Below are positions 31,537 through 42,156 of a stretch of DNA of 64,000 nucleotides, in pieces. A program made the translations under genes and the position numbers. Origin of the DNA: Symbiodinium kawagutii (Eukaryota; Sar; Dinophyceae; Suessiales; Symbiodiniaceae); assembly GCA_009767595.1 (NCBI GenBank), contig VSDK01001298.1:1-64000 (forward strand), given 5' to 3'. Below the pieces are notes generated by a model. It ran no database searches. It was given only the letters and a program-made list of their open reading frames with translations, and was not told the origin of the DNA. Within the stretch, counting starts at the first letter, position 1. Every line of letters starts with the position of its first letter.

Positions 31537-31790
31537 GTGAACACGAGGCTGGGTCCTTTGCAAAGTCGTACGTTTAGCTTACGAAAAAAGTAGCCGTTCC
31601 TGCATAGTCGTACCACATTGATCCACGTTTCACCTGTATCATACATCCTGTATTGTACATTAATAGTACATATTCAGAACATACAATCACAACATGCAAA
31701 TACTGTCAGTTCAACAAATCCGTTTGTGTGTTTCACGCCATGTTACGCCCATCACAAGCGCGTAGTGGTCTCCTGAGCAGCTCCTGGTAG

Positions 31791-31937
31791 GCCCTCCTTG
31801 GAAGGAGAGATGCTCCCCACAGCGTGGGTGCGGTCAGCAACGGTCACACGACCGTTGTCAACGGCCACCGGAGATGAGCTGAACCCGCTTGAGCAGCGAG
31901 TTGTTCTCCCTATGGTTGTGGAGTTATTCCCACCATG
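31791..31937 (+). CDS. Predicted exon, unknown product
   Basis: Acceptor TCCTGGTAG before 31791, donor GTTCTC at 31938. It encodes L-E-G-E-M-L-P-T-A-W-V-R-S-A-T-V-T-R-P-L, then D-E-L-N-P-L-E-Q-R-V-V-L. Confidence 0.45.
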
Positions 31938-32275
31938 GTTCTCTTTGCTTGTAGCAAATTGTAGGCTGTTGTTTTGTTCTGTTTGTTCAGTTATCTTGTT
32001 TTTGTTGGTTTTTCATATTGGTTCTCGGTCGGTAACAACCGATACCACATCGGTGCCATCAGGTTTCATGTGTGGGCAATCGGTTGCCTTTGTTTTTGCA
32101 GGAATGTTTTGCATTTGGTTTGTGGCAATTGCACATAATCCATGAAACGGTATTCCACGCATGATTCCGCAAGCAGCACATATGCATCACAGATGGTTTG
32201 AGCATGTTTTGATGTCCTGAAACCTTGAACCTGACCCAACCTCTTCATGAAAACCGCTATATTGCTGATTCGCAG

Positions 32276-32371
32276 AAGCAGAACCACGGGGTACCAAGCG
32301 AGCCACAGAAGTTGGACGCAGGGGATTTTAGTCAAGTTGATGGTTTGCTGCTTGCTGAAAAACGTGCTTAG
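32276..32371 (+). CDS. Predicted terminal exon
   Basis: Acceptor GATTCGCAG before 32276, stop TAG at 32369. It encodes K-Q-N-H-G-V-P-S-E-P-Q-K-L-D-A-G-D-F-S-Q, then V-D-G-L-L-L-A-E-K-R-A. A second open frame (32384-32683) follows and may be another exon. Confidence 0.45.
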   Translation, partial: KQNHGVPSEPQKLDAGDFSQVDGLLLAEKRA

Positions 32372-32781
32372 CGCGCAGAGCACTTGCTCAAAGATCAAGA
32401 AATTTCTATCCGAAAGCAGTTCTTGTTGGGAGTTCTGTTACTAGTTGGGATGAGGAAGATTCGGAAGCTTTGTGCAGCTCTCATCAAGAAAGCCTGCATC
32501 ATCCTTCTAGCAAAATATGTGGCACACCCGGGGCTAAACCTTCAAAATGGTCCAATTGTTCAAGCCTATCGCTTCATGCTCTTCGGGTTGATGATTGTAG
32601 AACCATGGTTTGCAAGCTGCACCAATGGTGCTAGTGGACTGTACGTGGTTCAAATTCCCATCAATAAGCTGGTGCCCTGCTAAGGATCATTTTTGGATGG
32701 TTGCGGCTACCCTCATGGCCTAGTTGGGCCTACGTGATCACCCATTCATGGCAACAAGAGTAGAACCCGACATGTCGCAAG

Positions 32782-32913
32782 TTGGTCCATTTGTTACTTG
32801 AGTCTGTGGCGCTCCTGGGCGTGACTCTCAGGCCTTGGCTGGGCAAAGCTCCAGTCCAGACTCAAGGTGGGATAGCAGTGATGCGGGAACTGCTTGTGGC
32901 GATTCCGAGGTAG
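32782..32913 (+). CDS. Predicted terminal exon
   Basis: Acceptor GTCGCAAG before 32782, stop TAG at 32911. It encodes L-V-H-L-L-L-E-S-V-A-L-L-G-V-T-L-R-P-W-L and ends V-M-R-E-L-L-V-A-I-P-R. Confidence 0.45.
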   Translation: MVHLLLESVALLGVTLRPWLGKAPVQTQGGIAVMRELLVAIPR

Positions 32914-33329
32914 TAAAGACAAGAATATAGAGGTAGAATGTAGAATCCTTGTAGAGTCCATATAGAGTCCATATCTCCTTTTACTTGTGCGGCAACCCAG
33001 CAAGAGCTTGTTTTGAACCCCAACAAGTCTACTTTGATCTTGTCACTACTATTACTATTACTATCCAATCATAGCGAGGTTTTCAAGTCCCAGAAAATGA
33101 TCATAGAATAGTCGAGCTGTTTGGATGTGAGGATGTGAGGTACTAGTAGCACTACCCCAGATTGCTTGATTTGGGTGTCCGTTTTAGCGTGGGGCCATGT
33201 GTAATGTTTTCTTTCCCGGGCCCTTTCCTGATTCCCAACCAAGGTTTGATTTCTCAGTGAGAATCCAGACACTTCAAAGGTTACAAATGGGAGATCTAGG
33301 GAGCAAATCCGTGGCTGTCATGCCTGAGC

Positions 33330-33770
33330 ATGTGGGATGTTTGGCGCAACCTTCATCATTTGGCCCTGTTGGCGGACCCTGTTTTTTGGGCATCGAGTTA
33401 CGATGGTGCTGTAATCATGCTTCAGCCTCATGCTTTAGATTTTGAAACTTGTTTCTGTCAGCTACTGTGTGTGTGGTTTGTTTCATTGTTCCTTGGATTT
33501 GAAGAGGTTGCTCTCTCTCACTTCCCCAGAGGCAAGTACGTCGCATATCAGAGAGAGAGAGGAAAACAGAAAGCGGAACTTGGGGGTTCGACGGCCAGGT
33601 TCAAAACTGAAGAGCCATTTTGGGAGGAGGCGGGACACCGGTGGTACTCCACAACTGTGTTGGACAAAATTTGCTGCGTGTTGAGAAGTCAGCGAGGTTT
33701 GGACAAATCTTGGAAGTTCTTTCGGCGGTCTATGGATGACTGTGCGTTGGTACTTTGTGTGTATCTTCGT
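33330..33770 (+). CDS. Long open segment, probably two exons
   Basis: It begins M-W-D-V-W-R-N-L-H-H-L-A-L-L-A-D-P-V-F-W and later reads Y-Q-R-E-R-G-K-Q-K-A-E-L-G-G-S-T-A-R-F, W-Y-S-T-T-V-L-D-K-I-C. A T/G-rich stretch at 33445-33510 looks like an intron inside the open frame. It precedes the terminal exon at 33881. Confidence 0.4.
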
Positions 33771-33880
33771 ATCCTAATTCGCAAAATTACATTCACAAAT
33801 TATACAATTACATACTGGTCGTTTCTACACATGCTTCCCTTGTTTGTATGGTTGAGACATGTCAAGCCACCTCTTTTCAG

Positions 33881-34005
33881 ACTTCATCTTTGTCCCGTGT
33901 ATGGACGAACTTCATCATACATGGCACTCCTTGGGGCCGAGGCCACCGATGGTCTATTTCAACGCAAAGCTGGACGTCGTTCTCAGGCGAAAGTGGAGCC
34001 ACTAA
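33881..34005 (+). CDS. Predicted terminal exon
   Basis: Strong acceptor CACCTCTTTTCAG before 33881, stop TAA at 34003. It encodes F-I-F-V-P-C-M-D-E-L-H-H-T-W-H-S-L-G-P-R, then P-P-M-V-Y-F-N-A-K-L-D-V-V-L-R-R. Two longer open frames at this place are less protein-like. No family recognised. Confidence 0.55.
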
Positions 34006-34056
34006 AGAAATTTGGATTTGGGGATGATATAATATGATACATATATAGCATCCAAC

Positions 34057-34272
34057 GTGGTGCGAATTAAAATTTCCAAATATTTCCAGCAAGATTTTAG
34101 GGGAAAACCCAGTACAACAACACTTCATGATGAACGACAGGCAAATGATCGCTCGATTTCTCTGCTAGTTCAGCGTCTAGTGAGTCTAGTGGGTATCCAC
34201 AATGTAGTGATCACTTCAAAAAGAATGATGGAATTTGATGAAAAGAAACCGAGCTCCAGTGTACCAGTTTAA
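34057..34272 (+). CDS. Small open frame, unknown
   Basis: Seventy-one codons with K-I-S-K-Y-F-Q-Q-D-F-R-G-K-P-S and D-E-R-Q-A-N-D-R-S-I-S-L-L. Polar and coding-like but AT-rich, with no clear start or splice site. Confidence 0.3.
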   Translation: MVRIKISKYFQQDFRGKPSTTTLHDERQANDRSISLLVQRLVSLVGIHNVVITSKRMMEFDEKKPSSSVPV

Positions 34273-34460
34273 ATGGTAGTAGTATCAAAAGCAGAAGGTT
34301 TCCGCAATGCCAATGGAATCAATGAGGATTTGCAACAAAGAATCATGATATAATATAAATTCAGATGATATCAATATATACATGTATGCCTGATGATACC
34401 TGTTGTGCGCTGATGTGTTGGTTCTTTTGATCCACCAGTCCACCGAGCGCAGTCAAACAG

Positions 34461-34501
34461 GATGCGGCAGCTGCTTGTGTTCATCAGTGATTTGCTTCAA
34501 G
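34461..34501 (+). CDS. Predicted micro-exon
   Basis: Acceptor GTCAAACAG before 34461, donor GTATTT at 34502. It encodes M-R-Q-L-L-V-F-I-S-D-L-L-Q. Confidence 0.35.
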
Positions 34502-34593
34502 GTATTTCAAGGTCAATTTGCTCCTCTCTAAGGTTCCCTTGGCATAGCTCAGTAGACCCTATGATATCCCTATGATCATGACAGTGACCACCT

Positions 34594-34803
34594 GTGGGAA
34601 ACACCAAGGATTCCGGGCGGATCTGGGCGGTTCCCAGCGCCTTGTTTGTCAGGTCAGCGCAGGTTCAAGGTGGGGCGTTTCACAGAGAGCTTTGGATGAT
34701 TTGTGAGGGATCAGTGCGGCTCCTCCCGGGATGTGCCCACATAGGACCCCAAAAAAAGACTCGTTTCCCTATCATGGAAATTGATGAACATATTGAGAAA
34801 TGA
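34594..34803 (+). CDS. Possible exon, unknown product
   Basis: The frame contains D-S-G-R-I-W-A-V-P-S-A-L-F-V-R, then A-F-H-R-E-L-W-M-I-C-E-G-S-V-R and a polar tail to a stop at 34801. Splice borders unresolved. Confidence 0.35.
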   Translation: MGNTKDSGRIWAVPSALFVRSAQVQGGAFHRELWMICEGSVRLLPGCAHIGPQKKTRFPIMEIDEHIEK

Positions 34804-35262
34804 TTGGATCTTTGGATCTACCCGTATGGATACATCTGAGTGTAGCTGCCAATGATAAACCAAAAGGGGTGTGAACATCAAGGATCATCAAGGCATAGGG
34901 TGACCAACAGCTGGCCGTGGTTGTCAAAGCATTCGAATGTTCAAGTCACACAAATGGCACATAATTTACTGAAAATGCAACCGAGGTGCGTGGGTTGGTT
35001 TGATGCCCTATTTAGCTTTCTCATAGTCAGTGTGTGGCCTGCGTCTTTGCAAGGGGTAGTGGGAAACTAGTGGAGAGTTACAGTTGTCCATTCATTCTGC
35101 TGCAAAATTTTGCGTGTGATTGCGTGTGTGCATGACAGTGTGCGAGTATGTTTGCATGTGTCCATAAATGATGTGCAGTGAGGTACCCCAAGGAAACGAG
35201 TTTGAGATGTTTCTGGGGGCAAAGGGTGGCACCATGATGCCTGGACCATCAAAGGGTGGCAA

Positions 35263-35648
35263 ATGGGCGCAGTGTACAGCCTTTTTGAGTCACTCGGGAG
35301 GTCCCTGCCCGACAGGACAGAGCCCCGAAAGGAGAAGGAGAGCTCTGCCGGCCTTTTGGGTGATACGGATGGAACCTTAGATTCCCAGGATATTGCCAGG
35401 AGATTCCAATGGTCTCCTCAGTTCTCCAAGTGCACTTCCTTTTTGGAGAAACTGAGGAGCTCCTACCTCCCGAGAATCTGGAAGAGTTATGGCAAGAGCT
35501 CTTGGAGGAGCCTGGGTGTGATAGAAAGCACGGCGATTGCCATGAGTTTTTGTACGGGCAAATACCTCCGTTTGCCCGCGCCTCTGTCGTCAGCGTCTTG
35601 GAACGTCAAAAAACATTGGTTTTTACAGGACAAAATGCACATGTGTGA
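35263..35648 (+). CDS. Coding segment in two frames, terminal part of a gene
   Basis: The first frame (35263 to about 35400) reads M-G-A-V-Y-S-L-F-E-S-L-G-R-S-L-P-D-R-T-E. A second frame (about 35409-35648) reads E-N-L-E-E-L-W-Q-E-L-L-E-E-P-G-C-D-R-K-H and ends in TGA. Either a short intron or a one-base indel joins them. The stop is about 70 bp before a telomere-like array. Confidence 0.45.
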
Positions 35649-35716
35649 CATGAAGCGTATCTTGACGACGCGCGCAGGTCCTTGACCTGTGCTTTGCTTG
35701 CATTCTGGAGACATAC

Positions 35717-35908
35717 AACCCTAAAACCCCAAAACCCTAAAACCCTAAAACCATAAACCCTAAAACCCTAAACCATAAACCCTAAAACGATAAACCGTAA
35801 AGCCAAAAACCTAAAAACCTTTCAGAAAAACGATAAAACCTTGAAACCATAAACCCTAAAACCCTAAAACCATAAGCCCTAAAACCCTTAAACTATAAAC
35901 CATAAACT
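35717..35908. repeat. Interstitial telomere-like array (CCCTAAA orientation)
   Basis: The longest such array here: CCCTAAAACCCTAAAACC with many CCATAAA, CGATAAA and CTATAAA variants, decaying to the right. Confidence 0.85.
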
Positions 35909-35911
35909 ATT

Positions 35912-36007
35912 ACGCGCAAACCCCCCCCCCCAACCACCGTACCATTATTGACCATTAGTATTCATTGAGGTCGTTCGCCCTGTGGGCGAACGGGGGGGTT
36001 TGCGCGT
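35912..36007. mobile_element. 96-bp foldback element, MITE-like
   Basis: Terminal inverted repeats ACGCGCAAACCCCCCC (35912-35927) and GGGGGGGTTTGCGCGT (35992-36007) are perfect over 16 bp. An inner perfect hairpin GTTCGCCC-TGT-GGGCGAAC lies at 35973-35991. No clear target-site duplication. It abuts the telomere-like array. Confidence 0.55.
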
Positions 36008-36273
36008 TTTTGTACTAAAATGCTTGGTGCGGGAATTCCAGAAGCCCAAAGGTCAAGAAAACAACTGTCTTTCCACAGCTGTCATGGGGTGTTCACAAGA
36101 TTTCGTCGCAAAAGAACCCTTCTCGCCCTGAAAAAAGAGAAGATCAATTGAGCAAAGAGGACTGCCGAAGTATTTGCTTGTGTTTCATCTAGATACATCT
36201 AGATAGTTGAGACAGTTACATATGTAGAGCTGGCATGATGCCCACCAATGCCATGCCATCCAGGACACGTTAC

Positions 36274-36422
36274 CTCCAGACAAACGTGACCTTCTGCAGG
36301 CTTGCCATAAACTCTGAAACACAGAATGCTTTCGCTGTGAGGGAGCCCGTTCGATGAGGCATGGTGTCGTAAATGACCTTTGATGGGATGACCATGAAGC
36401 AGCCAGTCTGTTTGTGCTGTTT
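36274..36422 (-). CDS. Predicted minus-strand exon
   Basis: On the minus strand, acceptor CTACATGCAG and donor GTAACG. It has forty-nine codons plus two bases, with Q-T-G-C-F-M-V-I-P-S-K-V-I-Y-D-T-M-P-H-R and S-E-F-M-A-S-L-Q-K-V-T-F-V-W. Phase 0 start fits the exon at 36642-36737. Confidence 0.5.
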
Positions 36423-36641
36423 CTGCATGTAGATCATGTAGACACATACCTCTATTGCTGTTGAATCCCACTATCTTTCACATCCTCCACGGCTACTTTT
36501 TGACCATCACATCAACAACAAGGAGTGAACAAATCCACAAATGAAGCTGCTATATACAAGCCTACTGTTCGGCTATAAATGTGGCTACATGATTTCCAAA
36601 GTCAGTTTCAGCCCACGATAGAACGAGTCCCAGACGTCAAC

Positions 36642-36737
36642 CCCTGTGCCTTGGAGGCTTCGTGGCAACGAGCTCAATCTGCAAGTGAGCGCTCCTTGGC
36701 TCTGCCAGTGTTCCTTCAGAAGCTGCTCTGGGTTCTG
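36642..36737 (-). CDS. Predicted minus-strand exon
   Basis: Minus acceptor ACAAACCAG, donor GTTGAC, 32 codons in phase 0/0: Q-N-P-E-Q-L-L-K-E-H-W-Q-S-Q-G-A-L-T-C-R. A plus-strand frame over the same bases is also open, so strand rests on phase agreement with neighbours. Confidence 0.4.
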
Positions 36738-36871
36738 CTGGTTTGTGGCACTATATAGCTGATTAACCTCAAGCTAAGCTACTGTTCAGCTGTTTCCAAG
36801 TTCGTCTCTTACACTTATGATCATTCAAACATGTTGAGCAGACTCTGCAGTCGTTACGTGTCGAGGTGTAC

Positions 36872-36954
36872 CCGGTATCCCTTCATGTGCATGTCCCCTT
36901 CCACTGGCCGTATCAAGGTTACATGCTTTTCCTGGAGTGGCAGCCTCAAGAACA
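36872..36954 (-). CDS. Predicted minus-strand exon
   Basis: Minus acceptor ATTCTGAG, donor GTACAC. It encodes F-L-R-L-P-L-Q-E-K-H-V-T-L-I-R-P-V-E-G-D, then M-H-M-K-G-Y-R. It is the most upstream of three phase 0 linked minus exons. Confidence 0.45.
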
Positions 36955-37495
36955 CTCAGAATTCTCTGGCAGATATAGGAGGTCACATCCCAACTAAAGT
37001 AACTAAAGACTCTGGCCTTGAGAATCCTTGAGACGTATACCCTGCTGAAGCCACTGCAAAGGCTTGAAATGAGCTCTCTACTTCCTCCTAACCAGACAGC
37101 TACCACCCCCGCAACATGAGTGCCATGCGTGGAGAAAAGCTAGGTACAGCAGCTACTTGAGAAAGCAAGAGGTCACTGAGGAAGAGAAGGCAGAAAGAAG
37201 GTGCACGGCTGAACTCCGACGGTGGTACCATCCCAGCAGGTAGGTGTGTGCCATGGATGGAGCACTTGGTTTGGAATCATAGGACGAAAAACTGTTTTGT
37301 TTTTAATCACTTTTGTGGTCTATTCAAGCTGATATTACAACTATGGTCAACTATTCATTGACTGTTCACTTTCGTTCGATCGGTAGTATCGCCATTGATG
37401 GTTGATGATCGATGGTGATGATTCATTTTGATGATTATTGATGATGATCTTGATGACAAATCATGACATTAATGATGACAGAAACTTGATGATAG

Positions 37496-37570
37496 GTGTT
37501 GAACTATGGTCGATCATCGCACGCCACAGCCACGGCGCCAACAAACTTTTCAACATCGGCTTCATGATGA
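37496..37570 (+). CDS. Predicted exon, unknown product
   Basis: Acceptor TGATGATAG before 37496, donor GTAAAG at 37571. It encodes V-E-L-W-S-I-I-A-R-H-S-H-G-A-N-K-L-F-N-I, then G-F-M-M. Confidence 0.45.
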
Positions 37571-37791
37571 GTAAAGTAACATCATGCTTAACTGGACTAT
37601 TTGTGCATCATCAATGCATGTTTGGCAATATGAGCAGATACTTTGATTTGTGGAAGCCAGACAGGTGCTGGGTTTGCGTTATGTTGCGCCTTTGATCCAT
37701 GATCAACAGTTACAGTAAGCAACAAGATTCTTCCCCAGCAAGATTTTGACTCACTGGACAATGTCTCTGTACTTCCGAGCTTCTACCATAG

Positions 37792-37908
37792 ATTTATCTA
37801 CGTTTGAAACAAACGATGAAGGAGAAATACTTTGAACTGGTGTGGCGCGGCCACACAGATTGCAGCGGGAACAATGCCGGGTTTGCCCCAGCAAAGTGGT
37901 GGATTTAG
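37792..37908 (+). CDS. Predicted terminal exon
   Basis: Acceptor TCTACCATAG before 37792, stop TAG at 37906. It encodes K-Q-T-M-K-E-K-Y-F-E-L-V-W-R-G-H-T-D-C-S, then G-N-N-A-G-F-A-P-A-K-W-W-I. Confidence 0.5.
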   Translation: MYLRLKQTMKEKYFELVWRGHTDCSGNNAGFAPAKWWI

Positions 37909-38517
37909 ATGATCAATGGATCCACTCATGAATTCACGTCGGTTTCTATTGAACAACATTTGTAGGTTGTGATTTTGATGATGTTAAACTGCATCCCTTA
38001 CGGGTAACGCGGTAGTTTTGTCACCCTGAGGATTATACAAGCATAACCATGCAGGTCAATGAAATACAAAGTCTGATTCATTCAAGCAATTTCAAGCATC
38101 ATATGGTTCCTGGCAGTATGGTAGTTTATGCGGCAGAAAGATTCTTCGTAATGTTGTATGCAGACTAGTGCATGATGGCGCGTAAAAGTAACATAAGATA
38201 ACCGTGCTGAACGATACGGCGGATTATCATGATGCTTCACATGGAATGCTCATGTCAGAAATCATGCAATGATCTCATCTTGATTTGAAGCCAAGATACT
38301 TTCTTCTACGAGCAACTGGGCGCTTACACAGAAGCGGGAAGCTTTATCGCGTACAGCAAAACACTGTCGGGAGCAGTCATGATCCTCCATTGAGGATAGG
38401 AGATGCTGTCATCCATCGTGGTAGCTCATGATGGGGCACAAGGGTCGTCACTTCACCGTTATTACGCCGTTCTCTGGTGCTTTCCTCCAGCTTCGAATTG
38501 CCATCCTTCTCAACCAG

Positions 38518-38609
38518 CTGCCAGGAAACAGCTTGAGCCGCTCTTGAAAGAATATGGTCTTGATAAACAAGAGCCAAGGCCTGAGTTCTTGTCCAAGTCC
38601 CAAATCTAG
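38518..38609 (+). CDS. Predicted terminal exon
   Basis: Acceptor CTCAACCAG before 38518, stop TAG at the end. It encodes A-R-K-Q-L-E-P-L-L-K-E-Y-G-L-D-K-Q-E-P-R. An earlier acceptor at 38490 is possible. Confidence 0.45.
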
Positions 38610-39011
38610 ATAGACAAAAGTCATTGGGGAAGACATGGAAATCATTCATGGAGACATGTTTGAAGTGTGCAACGATCATTCGATTCAGCTTTGGCTATGG
38701 TTGAAGTTCCGAAGGTCCCCTGATTGTGCAATATTAAGCCGTATATATACTATGGTTTTGTGGTTGAAACATGTTGACTTTTCACAAATCATAGAAAAAC
38801 ATGTAGTTGACACCTAGATATCTATTGGTGGTATCCTCGGACTGAACATGACCATGATGGATGCTACAGTAAGTTGGGAACATGACTATCCTATTGAAGG
38901 AGACTCGCAAACATTGTCGAGTAGCTAATTTCTCAGGGGAATGTTTTTTTCCAGTGGATCCCGGAGCTGCGCAAGATCTTGCGACATGATGTGTGGGGTG
39001 GGGTGGAGGGG

Positions 39012-39239
<228 letters not shown>

Positions 39240-39594
39240 TTTCGTCAATTTCTTCATCTATCAAGTCTGAATGCCAAGCCAAACGAAACAGTATTGTACC
39301 CTAGCGTGTATCACATATTCGTTTCGCTATTTTTGCCATCGTTTCCCAAGGTCGTTTGAGACTCAGAGCAGCTCCTGTACCTGGTGCCAGCCCTAGGGGC
39401 TGGAAACGGCTAGCGCTGCATGCAACAAGCGAAGGACAGTGCTACTATCAACAGGACATGAGAGGACTAACTCACTATTTACCATGTATCTACATATATC
39501 TACTATGTACCTCTATCCAGTATCTACTTCTATCTACTTCTATCTCTTTCTGTCAGCTTCTGTCTACTTTTTCTCCTTCAACTTGTGCTCTCAG

Positions 39595-39795
39595 GACGGT
39601 TGTGATCTGCCTCATGTTGCTCATTGGCGCCATGGCCAGCCCCTCAGAGGCCACGGGAGGAAGCTGCTGGACTTGGACATGTCCAAAGATTCAACGAGGA
39701 GACCTGTCACCTGTCCAGGGTACGAACTGATCGAATTGGACCCGTTGACATGTCCTGTTTCACTTGGATTCACTTGGAATGATTGGGTTTCTTAA
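39595..39795 (+). CDS. Predicted terminal exon
   Basis: Acceptor TGCTCTCAG before 39595, stop TAA at the end. It encodes R-K-L-L-D-L-D-M-S-K-D-S-T-R-R-P-V-T-C-P, then Y-E-L-I-E-L-D-P-L-T-C-P. GTACGA at about 39719 could be a donor instead. Confidence 0.45.
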   Translation, partial: DGCDLPHVAHWRHGQPLRGHGRKLLDLDMSKDSTRRPVTCPGYELIELDPLTCPVSLGFTWNDWVS

Positions 39796-39877
39796 TGTTT
39801 CTTAGAGGTGCTGGTTAGCATGGTTCAAAAGAGACGGATCACCACGAAGACTCTTACGGGTCAATGTTGATAATCAG

Positions 39878-39919
39878 ATGAGCCTTCCAACGTCTTCCAA
39901 AGCAAATCGGTTGGAATAG
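39878..39919 (+). CDS. Possible micro-exon or short start exon
   Basis: ATG directly after an AATCAG acceptor: M-S-L-P-T-S-S-K-A-N-R-L-E; GTACGA donor overlaps the stop. Confidence 0.3.
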   Translation: MSLPTSSKANRLE

Positions 39920-40132
39920 TACGAATCCATGTGGCGAAGGGGCCATCCTCGAATGATTGCGAGAAGAGACGTGGAAATTTGATCGCTTTCCCTGCAGAAT
40001 TTCTTTCGACAACTAAGATCTACTACATCTTCCGCGCTGCAGATCCGGAATCGGCGCAGATCCTCTGAAAATGCAACTGTTGGTGTGTAGCAACAGTCAT
40101 GATGACGACCATGATGGTCAAGTCATGTACAA

Positions 40133-40330
40133 CAGCAGCAACTAGGCTTGCTATAGATTACCATAACTGCTACTACCACCAACAACAAGAACAACAACTA
40201 CCCCTACCGCTACCACTACAACATCAAGTACAACCACGACCACAACCACCAAGACGGCAGTTGGCAGTAACAACACCGTCATCAACAACAAGGACATCAT
40301 CAGCAAAATCAACAAATTGGATTGTACAAA
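40133..40330. repeat. CAA/ACN low-complexity tract
   Basis: AACAACAAGAACAACAACTA-type sequence; the Gln/Pro-rich plus frame and Val/Leu-rich minus frame are treated as artefacts. Confidence 0.6.
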
Positions 40331-40935
40331 CAGCAACTAAACATAGTGATATTTAGCGATGCTTGGTGTTTGTGTCATGGTTTCTTGTGCGTATCATATC
40401 AAGTAAGAAATAAGTAGCTAACAATCAAAACATCATGAGATACAGCCAAACAATACTGAGGAGTGTCATTCTCCAATTAGCCGTTGATTATCAGGAGTAG
40501 CCTCGTGTGTAGCTGGTATTGTCATGGTGCTTCACATGGAAATGCAACCGTTGAGAGCTTAGATTAGAACGGGAGTGGCACCAGCAGTGGATTTTTCAAC
40601 ACTGCGCAGCTGGTTTCAAAGATCAAACCAGAAAGATCCGCCCCGTGTCCCCTGCCGTTTCAAGATCTCTGCAGTGCTTTGTATAGAGTATACTAAACCT
40701 TGGCACCAGAAATCCCATAGGCATCCATAGGTCCATGTTAACCGTTACGATCTTTACGATGTCCTCAGGTGCTTGCGTGGATGGTTCAGTCATGTTCAGT
40801 CAGAATATGGATGAATACAATCTAGGTGGTTATACCAGCATCCCTGAGCAAACTGAGCAAGGCTGATAGCTGATTGTTTTTCGAAGACACGGTTGCTTCA
40901 TGAAAAGAAAAGGCAGATTTCAATGAGACGGACAC

Positions 40936-41114
40936 CCGCCTTGATGCAACAAGGCCATGGAGGTATTTGAATGCGGTGCTAGCTGTTGTAGTTGGGAAGA
41001 GCCCAAACTCCAGCAGGACACCAATGACCTGTAACATAGCAATGTACCCGCTGCCCCGAGGATAAAACAAAGGATGCAAAGCTTGACAGTTCTGATCACA
41101 CTCTGCTGGAGTTT
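40936..41114 (-). CDS. Predicted minus-strand exon
   Basis: Minus acceptor TCTTTACAG, donor GTGTCC. One frame reads P-A-E-C-D-Q-N-C-Q-A-L-H-P-L-F-Y-P-R-G-S, then a hydrophobic Q-V-I-G-V-L-L-E-F-G-L-F. A second frame is also open. Confidence 0.4.
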
Positions 41115-41401
41115 CTGTAAAGATTGTACTGACAGTTGACAACATGATTGGTGGGCGTTAACAGCAGAGCACGGAAGTGTGTACAAAGTAGGAATGCGAG
41201 AGAAGATCCTCTTTTTGTTTTTCGTGCAGTTAAGGGGCAGCGGTAGAAGGTTCCTAGGCCTCTTTGCCTCACTACTTGAAATTTGGTTGGAGTAGATTGC
41301 AGTTGCAAATTGTTGCGCCTTCCACGATAAGTGTTGGTGTCTTGGTTGCCCTTGTCCTTGATCCGCAGTGTGGGGAGGGAGTTGTTGAATGACTTCCTTA
41401 C

Positions 41402-41560
41402 CTCTTGGTGTTGGAACTGTGAAGAATAGGGAGCTTTGCTTCTTTGGTCACCATGCCAAACTTGTTGAAGCTCTTGAGTATCTCTTGGGTCTGGTTTTGT
41501 CAGAAGTCTTTTGAGGGCCCGGAGGGAAGGTCCAGTTTTTGACAAAGCCATTTCGGGCAC
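41402..41560 (-). CDS. Predicted minus-strand exon, basic
   Basis: Minus donor GTAAGG. The frame reads P-E-M-A-L-S-K-T-G-P-S-L-R-A-L-K-R-L-L-T, then D-P-R-D-T-Q-E-L-Q-Q-V-W-H-G-D-Q-R. The acceptor is not fixed; an overlapping frame to 41666 (S-F-Q-R-T-K-G-I-R-S-A-E-Q-S-S) may be its 5' part after an indel or splice. Confidence 0.4.
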
Positions 41561-41696
41561 ATGCGCGTTTGATCACGTTTGAACTTTGTTCGGCGGATCT
41601 AATGCCTTTGGTCCGTTGGAAGCTGTGAGAAATCTGCATGCCACACGTCATGAGATCAAATATCATGCATCACGGTCAGGTTTTTTCACTCAATGT

Positions 41697-41903
41697 CTAG
41701 ATGCTGGCTATGTATGATTTGTAGAATTTGGCGTAGGCATAGATCGCAAAACAAGATTGGCAGGCAAACATAGCTGACAAGCCAAATTCCACAAGATTCG
41801 GGATGGTTAGTTGCCATAGCGTTTGTCCGGGGTTATTGATCCAATAACCGTTATTGGAAACGAACATGGGAATAGGAATACTGGCTAAAAGAATCAGTAC
41901 CAA
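41697..41903 (-). CDS. Small minus-strand frame with hydrophobic segments
   Basis: Sixty-eight codons, M-V-L-I-L-L-A-S-I-P-I-P-M-F-V and later L-S-A-M-F-A-C-Q-S-C-F-A-I-Y-A-Y-A-K-F-Y. Possibly a membrane protein end. It lies head-to-head with the plus-strand start at 42019. Confidence 0.3.
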   Translation of the reverse strand: MVLILLASIPIPMFVSNNGYWINNPGQTLWQLTIPNLVEFGLSAMFACQSCFAIYAYAKFYKSYIASI

Positions 41904-42018
41904 TCCAACAGGTCTCAGAAACTATCCAAATTTAAAATCCTATTTGCCAGCATTCTGCAACCAGCATGCTGCAACCAGCACCCTGCATTGTCACATCATA
42001 TGCTTCTCAACTCTGGCA

Positions 42019-42156
42019 ATGCCTGGTGCCGCTGGAGCCCTCTCTGCGAACCGCTACGCTGCTCTGCTCTCGGACAGCAGCGATGATGCCGCGACAAAGC
42101 ACGAGGAGCCCAAGAGGAAAGCCCGGAAGGCCAAGCGAAAGGCCAAGGAACCAAAG
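42019..42156 (+). CDS. Predicted first exon, Lys/Arg-rich protein
   Basis: ATG at 42019 begins M-P-G-A-A-G-A-L-S-A-N-R-Y-A-A-L-L-S-D-S-S-D-D, followed by K-R-K-A-R-K-A-K-R-K-A-K-E-P-K. The N-R-Y-A-A-L-L-S-D-S start plus basic tail recalls small RNA- or ribosome-associated proteins, but no domain is proven. The end is set at a GC donor (GCAGGG) in phase 0. Confidence 0.5.
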
